Below, piece by piece: positions 44,324-55,875 of a stretch of DNA of 64,000 nucleotides. Position 1 is the first letter of the stretch; each line of letters opens with the position of its first letter. The notes under the pieces were generated by a model. That model was given only the letters and a program-made list of their open reading frames with translations. It was not told the DNA's origin and searched no databases. The stretch spans positions 51,659 to 115,658 of the forward strand of contig JAJEKV010000689.1 in NCBI GenBank assembly GCA_021234155.1, written 5' to 3'. This DNA is from Isoetes taiwanensis. Lineage: Eukaryota > Streptophyta > Lycopodiopsida > Isoetales > Isoetaceae. Made by a program: the position numbers and the translations under genes.

Positions 44324-46576
44324 CATATTCATTCATGGTCATTCATTCATTAGCAAATTGTATATAGATGCTACTAATAAACATGTGCTCTGGCGGCTTG
44401 TCGTGCATAAGAAGTAAGCGTGTGTTTATATGGGCCATCGATACAAAGAATCAGTCAAATGGAGTTGGGACCCTTTATAGCTATTATAGGATTCATGCAA
44501 AAGCATGTACTTGTAAACATATTACGGCATTGTCGCATGAGATAAATAAATGTATGTTCTATATGGGCCTTTCGTGTAAGAATGATCCTATGGAGTTGGC
44601 ACCCTATGGATTGCATTAGGTGTAAAACTATGTTTCCATAATGGGACTAAACTTAAAAATGGGAATATTGACAAAGTAAGTGAGCCCATCATTCCTATGA
44701 GAACAAATCAAATCCAACTTGAGTTTCCTCTGGTCAAGTTAGGTGCATATTAACACCCTAAGAGTGATCCTATGGAGGTAAGTAACCTATGGATCTTAAG
44801 TGAGGTTATCATATGGACCTTCAATTTAAGACTAATCGTAAGGAAGTTGATATAGACTGTCGTGGGAAGTTGATATCCTATGAATGCCATAGGAGTATAG
44901 GTTTTATAAGCTTAGTAATATCAGATGACCAAATATCACACATCATAAACAATTCCACATTAATAACGATTGCCCCGATGTGTGACTTCTGGATACAATT
45001 CTGCTATAATTGACCCTAAAATTGTAGGCATACCCTTTGCCCATTTCCCTGCCTCCCTCTAGAGTCCCTCCTATTTCTGCCTCCCTCCCTCCCTCTCTCT
45101 CATAATTTGGACAATCATGTATTGCCCAATTTCCTTAGGGGCTATAGAAAGGCTTACATCTACATTAGTCCATTTTGGAATGGGAGGCATGAGAGTTGAA
45201 ATGGGAGGAAACACTTTGTACTTGGGCTTGCTAAAATGCTACCTTGCTTCTATAATGATAGATAATGGATATACAGCTGTTCACATCTATTGCACCTTTG
45301 ATGAATGTCATAAAATTCCTATGGCCACATCACCATACAAGCTATGCTAGCAGACTTGTATTCATCGACATAGGCCACACCTAGCATGGGGCAATGTCAA
45401 CTTATTAACAACATGGAAATGGGGGTCCAAATTCCATGTGATCTTGAACCCTGCGGTATTGACACTGTCACCTCCCTACATTCGAGAATAGAAAGAGGGA
45501 AGCAAATTCCATGCATATGAAATTTGTCGGCTACTCCCGGTTGTCCAAATAGTAACAGAGCAACCAGAGCAAAAAAACTAAAATCAATAAACCTTTCAGC
45601 TATGGCAATTGAACCCACAAATCCAAAAAAAAGCGTAACAAAACTAAATCGATTAGAAGAACATTAGGAAAATCGCGTTAAATCGCGAAAACTCTATATG
45701 AGTTACTATGATGGCCCTCAAATGGGACTTAAAACAAAGATATAGATGCAGATTTTTGCCAAGATCGGGAAGAAAGGCCCCACCATTTTTGCACCTATGA
45801 ATTGCTTTCGAGTTCCAATTCGAAGATCATCTTTGGCGGCCGCGGCTTGCAAGAGGAGCCCCAAAGTGCATGCCAAATTTGATTTGGTTCAGCCACTATG
45901 GCATAGAAACGATGTCTTGAGGGCTCTTGAGCGGCTCGTCGCCAAATTGATTGATCGAAGCTCCGTTGACATGTTCATCTTCTACGGTTAATGCCGGATC
46001 GATCTGATTGATTCATGGTGGAGCGACTCCTCCAAAATGGGCCCCATCCAATTTTATTGCGGGTCCTCCGTTCCTTCATAATTCTTTGGTCCTTATATTT
46101 TCTCTACCATTTTCATCAAAGGTAAAGGTCCACCTTATTTATTATTGACGAAAATAATAGGTGGGCTTCTTATAATATAAGGTCCATCTTTTAGAGTGAC
46201 TTTTCAAATAAAGGTTGGCCCCCCATAATGCATAGTTCCTCCCATTTTAAATATCTATGCATCTCTATTTCTTAAGTCATGTCTCCATCCTTCTATAAAG
46301 TATCTCGCCCTATCTACAACGGTGTAGATTAAGGAATAAGGGTTGAATATGCCTAGCCAACAGCTCTCGTTGCCCGGAGTTACCCCCCGTGTGAATATGC
46401 ACCCAAACAAAAGGGGGTTTAAAGGGGAATTTAATTTTAAACATATTGAATGTAATGGTCTGTGTTAATTAATGTTAATAGTAGTTATATTGGTTGTTAT
46501 AGTAGTTATATTGGTTGTTATTGGTTTGTTGAATATCAAGATACCTTTGATATTTGAGTAGATCGTATGTTACCCT

Positions 46577-48483
46577 CCGAACAATCATGGTCAGTTCGGT
46601 GTTTGCAAAATTGCAATGGGATTCTCGGCGGCCGGTTTGATCTGGCGGAGGTAGCGTGAGAGGTCGCGGGCCCCTCACCTGGGCGTGATTGGACCTAAGA
46701 CTCAACCATTGACCACATCTTCGCGCTTCTTAACTACGATTGAAAGACAGCCCCGGGAACCGCCGTCGGGATCTATATTGTTGCTTTGTGGATTTTGGCG
46801 GCGTTTGACACTGTGCCTCGGGAAAAACTATGGGCAAGACGGCACCGGTGGGGTTCCTCATGGATTTGCGAATGCGATTGTGCACGAGCTATCACGAAAA
46901 GATGCTCGGGTTAGGTTTGCGGCAGACAAGCCAACCATTTGATAGTAGTATATCGGGGGTTCGCCGGGGATGCCCTCTCTCCCCAACATTGTTTGGGCTT
47001 TACATTGATCAATTGAGAGCTGGGTTTGTTGATAATGGGGCGATGGAGCTCACCTTCTCTATCGAGATCATCAGCCGGTTAATATATGCCGATGATGTGG
47101 ACCTCTAGCTTACAATAAAGGGCATGCAACGACATCTCGATGCCCCGGACACGATTCTCGCTTAATCTTGGCGTCAGCACTAACCTCGCCAAGACTAAGG
47201 TGGTCTTCATATCATCTTCACGTCGGTAGGGTCCCCCCTCAGCCATTCGAGGCCAAAATGTGGAAGTTGCATCCACATACAAATATTTGGGAGTGGAGTT
47301 TCCTTCTACTATGCACCTTTGGGACACATCCATACTTTCGCCACGAAGTGGCCATTTGGAAGGCACTATATGCAATGCAAAATAATAGTCATAAAGCGGA
47401 GTTGTATGATTGGGCCCATCGATCACACTGTTCAAGGTCTTAGTGGAGCCTGTCCTTTTATACCGGGGTGGAAGTATGGGGCCCGATGAGTATCACTTGC
47501 TACTTGGAATGACTTGAGCAGTCCGTAAAGCCTTCTTAGTAACGAGCACTAGGGGTGAAGTCCACGTCCCATATCAAATTCTGCTGGCAAGGGAGGCGAG
47601 ATTCTTGCCTGAGGAGAGGGCGGCCCTTGATCGCCACATTGTCTATTTTCGAGGAAGGTGGTCAATATGGGCGATGATCGTCTCCCTAAACTAGCTTATA
47701 TCATGGCAATGGAGCCACGGCGCCTCAAGGCCCGGGTTGGAGGGAAAAAGAGCTCAATGGTTGGCTAGATGGAATGTGCGAGAGCAGCAGGTGCATACAT
47801 GTGCAAGCAGAGGTCGCCATAGCTTGAGGCAACATCTTGATGCTTGCTTCCTCGGCAAGCTTTGGGATGCCAATGCCCTTGAAGCAGGTCAAGACAAAGA
47901 CACTACCGGCCACATAAATCCCACATTGGAACGAGGCCCAATGCTACTGCGCATACCCACTTGCCCATGAAAAGCCTTGAGACTCATTGCCTCCATTACG
48001 CACGAGGGCACATCATCTTCGAATTGAGGCAGGCGGATGGATTGGTGAGCCACGCCGGGACAAGCTCGGTCCAATGCTGCCAAATGGGAGTCATTGAGGA
48101 TGAATCTCATACCCTTCAAAGTTGCCAAAGATATGATCAAATTCGGACACGATATCTTTGAGTTGGTCGGGCCTGGCCAGCCGTTACATGTGACATTGAG
48201 CACACGGCATCCGGTGACGGGTGCTAGGATTATATCTTGAGGGGAGGTTATGGACATGCGAGATCAGCTATGTCCTCGCACACACTTGACATGTATATAT
48301 ATACATTGATGTATACTTATACGGTTTGACAAACATTCTTATTATTCGCTTACCGGTTTTTTCCCTCGAAAACTTCCCGGTGAGGGGTTTTAACCGGACA
48401 AGTAATAAGTTTGTCAAGCTCCTTTTGGTCCCATAGGCCGATTGGCCTCGATTGGACGATAAAAAATCATTCTCATTCTCATT
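46577..48483 (+). mobile_element. LINE fragment with reverse transcriptase and hexamer tail
   Basis: It is inserted between TACCCT and CCTATGCC of module C; CCT may be a 3-bp target duplication. Broken plus frames carry STxDHIFAL, FDTVPRE with LW, GVRRGCPLSPTLFGLYIDQL, IYADDVDL and NLAKTKVVF, the RT motifs of a non-L1 LINE. Near the end EDESHTLQSCQRYDQIR matches the C-terminal zinc-binding region. It ends with CATTCTCATTCTCATT, a short repeat tail in place of poly-A. It is truncated at the 5' end and may belong to the same family as the pieces at 1-2160 and 53090-54440. Confidence 0.75.
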
Positions 48484-49834
48484 CCTATGCCCTTTCTTTA
48501 TATACACTTTGGGAAACCCTAGTACTGATATCCGTATAATATATGCCATAATTTCCATAACCCATTTGCCGTGGACCACTCTCCCATGCTTGCTCCACAT
48601 CAACACTCTCCTTTGCTGATGTGGAATTTTTTAACTAAGCATTCCCACCATGGCGTGGCTTTTTTCTGTTTTTCTTTTTTTTTTTAGATCATCAATATAT
48701 ATTGAAAGGAAAAGATAGGTGAATCTCGTGGCATCCCCACCATCAAGATTGGTTTGAAGCTGCCATACCAATCGACGAGGCTAACGAGATATTAACAGAA
48801 CTTTCCTAGATAAGGCGTGCAGCCTAACATCATCAAAGAAAATGTCAATTGTGATATGATATTAAGACCCATATCTCCGATGGTGCTTCAACATGTGGAT
48901 ATTCTAATCCATGCAAGGTCTCGACATCCGTATGAAGCAAAATATTGCAAGCTCTCTACATTCGTATGAAGTAAACGTTGTGCTTCATATTGTGCTAATG
49001 GCATGTGCAGATCAATAATATCACTTGTGTTATAGATCAAAGGATTTATCAAAATAGATCTGATTTACACTAGCTTTCTGCACAATCTGAAGTGTTGCAC
49101 CAACCAAGTACAAGACTTCATATTGTGCAGAATGTTTGTGTGGACCAGATTGAGTCACTATATTGATCAAGATATGCTATTTAGCTTCATATATGTTGAT
49201 TTGATTATTTGTAACTGCTTTTAGTTTCTAATTTTCTAATTTTTTTGCAAGGTTTGTGTAGCCCACTTTTTCCTGCCAGCTTCATTTGGAGATTGTGTTT
49301 TAAATAAGTAGGTAAGAAGATAGTCCGCGATTCTTGGAGCTCCTTGGGCACTTTGAATCGAGTGGGCACTCAAGTTTCTATCAATATGCAGGTTATGCAA
49401 GCTTTTCAAAGCGGGTTATTTTGTTGCCTGAACATTAGGAAGTTTCTCAGACATTGTTTTTGTGTAATGTAAAACCTTTTTGCTGCATGACTCGGTCTTA
49501 AGTATCTCTTCAGATCCATCTTCCACAAAGCGGGTAAGATCCGTATTCAGTTTTAGAATGAGACCTATAGAAATGATCAGAATCCTTTATCAGAAAGATC
49601 GATGCATCTTAAGGTTTGTATATGGTGCTTTCTGCAGAAGTTTTTGCAGATGAACATCCACGAAGGTTTGCTTTCGGATGATCCAATCTTTTTTTGAAAC
49701 CCACATAAATATATGTCTTACATTGCGGCAACGACGGGCACACGTTTATACGATGAGACAATCAAGGCCGCCAATTATGTGCGGCAATGTTACAACATAT
49801 ATAAAAGCCCGCACCCTACATATGCTTAGCAACA

Positions 49835-52800
49835 CTGGGGTGGCAATATGTGACGTTCCAGCATAATTTAATGTCTGAATACGCATATTATAAGCTCTAT
49901 GCAATTAATTTGAGAGATATGATATGTTTTTGCAAGTGCAAAACTTAGCTCATACAATTTAAATAGGAATTAAATAGATCCGGCAGAAGAGATGGCACCG
50001 TTTCATCTGATACTGTTGCCAATGCCAACCTCTCCCCTCCCACTTCCAATCTGACGTGGCTCACCCAAATCTTTGATTCCAAAGGCATCTCCCAAGAGGA
50101 AATGGTCATCCTATCTGGTAAAGTTTTTGAGTAGACTGCTTACCTTAGGTGGTTAGCTATGGGTTTAAGTTAGACTAACCAAGCTGGTATTTGCATTGCA
50201 GGTTGTCATTGCATTGGCTTCTCACATTGCAGCTCCTTCATCACCAAGCTTTACAACTTTAGCACCGCTTTCAATACAGACCCCTCCCTCAATTCCCACC
50301 TCGCAAAAAAACTTAAAAAGTCTTGCCTCCAAAACTTTGACACCTCCACATTGGTCGACATGGATGAATCTTCCACCAAGTTTGATAACAAGTATTATAT
50401 TGGATTGACCCACAACAAAGGTCTCTTCGCATCCGATGCAAATCTTCTCACAGACTCCTCCACTGCCAACTTGGTTCAACAAAACACTAACAAGAAGGTG
50501 TTCTTCAAAAACTTTGCAAATGCCATGATAAAGATGAGTGAGATCGATGTGAAGACTGGCCAAGATGGCCAAATTTGCAAGAATTGCCGAGTCATCAATA
50601 GCACTTGACATATTCATTCATGGTCATTCATTCATTAGCAAATTGTATATAGATGCTACTAATAAACATGTGCGCGACGTTGTCGTGCATAAGTAGAAGC
50701 GTGTGTTTATATGGGCCATCGATACAAGACTGGTCAAATGGAGTTGGGACCCTTTATAGCTATTATAGGATTCATGCAAAAGCATGTACTTGTAAACATG
50801 TGCCTGGCATTGTTGCGGATAAATAAATGTATGTTCTATATGGGCCTTTCGTGTAAGAATGATCCTATGGAGTTGGCACCCTATGGACTGCATTCAGTGT
50901 AAAACTATGTTTCCATAATGGGACTAAACTTAAAAAATGGAAATATTGACAAAGTAAGTGAGCCCATCATTCCTATGAGAGCAAATCAAATCCAACTTGA
51001 GTTTCCTCTGGTCATGTAGGTGCATATTAACACCCTAAGAGTGATCCTATGGAGGTTGTAACCTATGGATCTTAGAGGCAGGTTATCATATGGACCTTCA
51101 ATTTAAGACTAATCGTAAGGAAGTTGATATAGACTAATCGTAAGGAAGTTGATATCCTATGAATGCCATAGGAGTATAGGTTTTATAAGCTTAGTAATAG
51201 CAGATGACCAAATAACACACATCATAAACAATACCACATCAATAATGATTGCCCTGATGTGTGACTTGTAGATACAATTCTGCTATAATTGACCCTAAAA
51301 TTGTAGGAATATGTACATTATCATCCCTTCCCCCCCTGCCCATTTTCCTCCCTCCCTCTAGAGTCCCACCTATTTCTGCCTCCCTCCCTCTCTCTCTCAT
51401 AATTTGGACAATCATGTATTGCCCAATTTTCTTAGGGGCTATAGATAGGCTTACATCTACATTAGTCCATTTTGGAATGGGAGGCATGAGAGTTGAAATG
51501 GGAGGAAACACTTTGTACTTGGGCTTGCTAAAATGCTACCTTGCTTCTATAATGATAGATAATGGACATACAGTTGTTCACATCTATTGCACCTTTGATG
51601 AATGTCATAAAATTCCTACGGCCACATCACCATACAAGCTATGCTAGCGGACTTGTATTCATCGACATAGGCCACACCTAGCATGGGGCAATGCCAAGTT
51701 ATTAACAACATGGGAATGGGGTCGCAAATTAATGTGATCTTGAACCCTATGTCATTTTTGTCACCCCCCGCATTCCTAATGGAGAGGGAAGCAAATTCCA
51801 TGCATATGAAATTTGATTCGCTACTCACGGTTGTCCAAAACAAGAACAGAGCAACCAGAGCAAAAAACTAAAATCAATAAACCTTTCAGCTATGGGATTT
51901 GAACCCACAAATCCAAAAGCATCGTGAAAGAAAACTAAATCAATGTAGAAGAACATTAGGAAAATGCGTTAAATCGCGAAAACTCTACAACAGTTACTAT
52001 GATGGCCCTCAAATGGGGCTTAAAACATCATATAGATGCCGGATTTGCTGCCAAGATTAGCCGAAAGCAAGGCCCTACCATTTTTGCACCTATGAATTGC
52101 TCTCGCAGTTCCAATTCGAGGATCATCTTCGACAGCAAAGCCTTTGTAAGAGAAGCTTCAAAGTGCATGCCAAATTTGACTGGTTCAGCCACTATGGCAT
52201 AGAATAGATGTCGCAGGCTCTTGAACGGCTCGTCGCCCAAATTGATTGATCGAAGTCCGTTGACATGTTCATCTTCTACAGTTAATACTGGACTGATATA
52301 GTGATTCATGGTGGAACGACTCCTCCAAAAATGGCCGCCCCCATCCAATTTGATTGTAGGTCCCCCGTTCCTTCATAATTGCTGGTCCTTATATTTTCTC
52401 TACCATTTTCATAAAAGGTAAAGGTCCACCTTATTTATTGTTGACGAAAATAATAAGTGGGCTTCTTATAAGATAAGGTCCATCTTTTAGAGTGACTTTT
52501 CAAATAAAGGTTGGCCCCCCATAATGCATGGTTCCTCCCATTTTAAATATCCATGCATCTCTATTTCTTAAGTCATGTCTCCATCCTTCTATAAAGTAGC
52601 TCGACCCATCTACAACGGTGTAGATTAAGGAATAAGGGTTGAATATGCCTAGCCAACAGCTCTCGTTGCTCGGAGTCACCCCCGTGCGAATATGCACCCA
52701 AACAAAAGGGGGTTTAAGGGGATTTAATTTTAAACATGTTGAATGTAATGGTTTGTGTTAATTAATGTTAATAGTACTTATATTGGTTGTTATAGTAGTT

Positions 52801-53075
52801 ATATTGGTTGTTATTGGTTTGAATATCAAGATCCATAATATAACCTTTGATATTTGAGTAGATCGTATGTTACCCTATGCCCCTTCTTTATATACACTTT
52901 GGGAAACCCTAGGACTGATATCCGTATAATATATGCCATAATTTTCATAACCCATTTGCCGCGGGACCACTCTCCCCGCTTGCTCCATATCAACACTCCC
53001 TTTGATGATGTGGAATTTTTAATCCTCAAGCATACACCCCACACCAACGCGGGCTTTTTCTCGCTTTTTCTTTTG
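49835..53075 (+). repeat. Tandem unit copy 4 (modules B and C only)
   Basis: The array ends at the poly-T end of module C; D and X do not follow. Confidence 0.8.
49978..50608 (+). pseudogene. Class III peroxidase, last two exons (copy 4)
   Basis: Exons 49978-50117 and 50202-50608 are both open, with the same intron as copy 1. The heme-His motif reads SGCHCIG (GGTTGTCAT) rather than SGGHCIG. The C-terminus CKNCRVINST is intact. The upstream half is missing, as in all copies. Confidence 0.85.
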
Positions 53076-53089
53076 TTGATCAAATGTAC

Positions 53090-54440
53090 ATCCCGCCAAA
53101 CACTAATAGATAGTCCACCACACTAGATCCCTCCACCCTCGATTCTCTTTTTGTCAAGAGGTGCACTTATAGGGAGGAAGGCCACCAAGGCTTAGACCAT
53201 TACAAATTACCAAGTCAAAGACACCACATAGTAGAAGCAATCGCCGCCAAAGCGCCAGGTGGACCGACTATCATCCGATGTTCCCGCGGGCTGGCACACG
53301 GGCTGGGCTTAGCCGTGAACACATCCCGAAAGCTAAAAGATCAAGTCTCATGGGCTGCTCTACTCCTGTCCGCGGCATTGAATTCCCAAGGAGTACCACA
53401 CTACCTAACTGGTTTATGTTGCTGCCGTATGTCATCATATAGATCGACATTATTTGAGCTAGCATGTCCACATCCGAAAGTGGGCATGGTAAAAGTTAAG
53501 CTCGCATGTGGAAAGTAGCAAGCAGCCAAAAAGAGAGGGTTGCCACCATACCCTCAAGACCGCGACCCACAAGTACCTGCCAGGTCCGCCAATCTTGTGC
53601 AGAAGACCGACCGCGGCTAAAGACTCCCCAGAATAACAAGCAACCCCTCCATGTCCCCTCTGCCTCGTGGCAGCTATTGAAGATCGAGAAATATTGATAG
53701 CCTATAAGATCGGTAGCTTGTGTCCCGCGCGGTTCCATGTCTCCATGAGGAAGATAAGATCCATATCTCAAAGAACAGAGTTGAGACTATCCCCCTTCTC
53801 GCCATGGGAAACCGACAACAACCCAGGAGACCACCAAGACACATTCCCTATTTGTTAGTAGCAAGAGGCATGCGCAGATTGAGTTGTGGGGAAAGAGTGG
53901 GGAAGCTGTGAGTGCATCGAGTCATGCGGACAGAGGAGAAGCAAGAGGGGGTTGGAGCAGAGTGAGAAGCAAGAGGGAGTTGGGGTGGCATATGATCGAG
54001 GAGTAGTGGCAAAGTGGTAGGGTGGCATGGGGGCCGGAGCACGGTGGGAGGAGCATGATCGAGAGGAGGTGGGGCTGTAGCCTGAATGGTCCTTGAGGGT
54101 CTGCAGCAAAGAACATTGGGTGAGCAGAAAAATGTGCATCTTGCCTCAACCAGTCCCCGCAGCCTTCTCCGCGGAAGGCAAATGGGATGCCTCGAACCTT
54201 GGTGAGCTCACGCAGGAGACTTTGTTGGTACCGGGTGAGGTCTCGGTCCACATACAAGGATGTTCCCTTCAATTGCTTGCCCCGCACAAGATGGCATCCC
54301 CGCACTTACATATCTCGCATCGTGGAATATGATAACACGGTTGTAGGCAAAACGTCGAGCACCATGACGGCTGGCTCGAGCAATGTGTACAGGACTAGGC
54401 AATGTCATACGATTGATGATCTGCATCTGGATTCTCTTAA
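53090..54440 (-). mobile_element. Non-L1 LINE fragment (ORF1 end + endonuclease)
   Basis: The minus strand shows a degenerate ORF1 C-terminus (54426-54208, INRMTLPSPVHIARA) and endonuclease-type sequence (53771-53496, YLPHGDMEPRGT), parallel to 1-900. Shared DNA includes the stretch GGAAGATAAGATCCAT (53750 and 280). A low-complexity AGAAGCAAGAGGG stretch lies at 53935-53985. No intact ORF. Confidence 0.6.
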
Positions 54441-54469
54441 ATTCCTTTAGATTTCATGAAGGTTCCTAT

Positions 54470-54900
54470 ATATTCAAAGTCTATAAGATTACATTCTAGA
54501 ACTTTTTAGAATATTCTAACATTTTTTAGAACAATCTCGAAGGTTGTAGAACTTTCTAGAATTCTTGAGCTCTTAGAACATTCTAGAACATTCTAGCATT
54601 TCCTGGAAGGATTCCCTTACATTTCCTTAGATTCCCCTAGCTTCCCTTACATTCTAAAACTATTTTTAGAATGAGGTGCTTACCCATAAGCATCTAGAAC
54701 ATTCCAAAACATTCTATTTTAGCACTTTGCAACATTTTTTAATCTAAAACATTCAAGAATATTCTATTTTTACTCGTTGCAACATCTCCGATTCTGCTCT
54801 GATAGAGTTTCTATTTTTAGATTAAGGTGCTTACACATGAACATCTAGAACATTCTATTTTTACTCTTCGCAAATTTTAAAAATGCATTCTATTTTTAGA
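54470..54900. repeat. AACATTCTAG-rich stretch
   Basis: Many copies of AGAACATTCT, TCTAGAA and related words, with AGGTGCTTAC recurring near 54672, 54826 and (as TGGCGTGCTTAC) 54902. AT-rich and noncoding. Confidence 0.65.
54575..54594 (+). promoter_or_regulatory. Perfect four-pentamer heat-shock element
   Basis: AGAACATTCTAGAACATTCT is nGAAnnTTCnnGAAnnTTCn without mismatch, the binding pattern of heat-shock factor trimers. A three-pentamer version lies at 54548-54562. Whether any promoter uses it is unknown. Confidence 0.5.
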
Positions 54901-55061
54901 CTGGCGTGCTTACTGATGGAAGGGCTCTCGCTGAATGGATCAAAGGATACTTATTATGTAGTTATATATTTTTATCTTATATTTTTCCTTTTCCTTTGAC
55001 GATGAAATGAAGTGCTGGATAGCGAGCGGGACCTTTAAGACATTTTTTTTTTTTTTTTTGA

Positions 55062-55875
55062 AGGAACGAGTATATTTTTTCATTAATTAAGGAAAACCAT
55101 ACAAAATATTGTTAAGACCCATGACAGGCTTAACAAAGAGTAATTTGAAATAAAGTAACAGGATAATTATCAAGACAGTAACTTGTAGTAGCAGCAGCAA
55201 AACCAATTAACTTAGAAGTGCAGTAGACAAGATCTTGATCAGAGCAGTAGAGTCCAAAAAATCAGCCACTTCTGCCAAAATTTCAGGTGAAGGAACCCGA
55301 ACAGCTGGCTTGAGACAAGAAAATGAGAATCTTCCATGTACATCCCTTTGGCTATGATTACTAATAAACCTGCAAAAACAAATAGAACTTCTGCAATCAT
55401 CAAGAGGCAATACTGTCGATGTTTTAGAGGATCATAATGGATGGAATGGTAGGAATTCTGCAATCATTGGGATCATCATTAAGGATCATGTGGTTTAAAT
55501 GAGAGGTGAATTTGGAAGTTGTGCCATGAGTGTAGGAGACCTCCATCCAGAGCTGATCTTTGATTAATCAGAAATCTGTTGCATCATGAGCGTAATAATG
55601 TAGGTGCCATAGCAAATGTACTAGCATCCTGTGAGTGTAATATAGTTCCCTATATCTCAGGAATTGTCTTTCTGTAAATTCACGATGATGCTTCTCAATA
55701 AACCAGAACATGAAAACTGTTGTTGCTCTTGTGAAAATTCTGGCCCATACCCTTTCTGTTTTTCTTCTGACCTCCTTATCATCTTGTATCTGCCTGATTG
55801 TCCAATGATTATGTGGAGGAAAACAGACCTGATGCTCATGAATTCTCTGCTCCCCATATCTAGCAACTTCATTCC
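55062..55875 (-). other. LINE 3' untranslated region
   Basis: No conserved domain seen. It ends in the poly-A tail. A minus frame at 55568-55939 is an overlapping continuation, not a separate gene. Confidence 0.5.

Larger units (their letters stand above)
43561..49834 (+). repeat. Tandem unit copy 3 (interrupted by a LINE piece)
   Basis: Modules B, C, D and X in order. Minus the 1.9-kb LINE insertion it is about 4.37 kb. Module B differs from the other copies mainly at CG and CAG/CTG sites. Confidence 0.8.

Noticed and set aside
53848-54305. Several Ser/Pro-rich minus-strand ORFs
   Set aside because: They come from a low-complexity AGAAGCAAGAGGG stretch and overlap each other in different frames.
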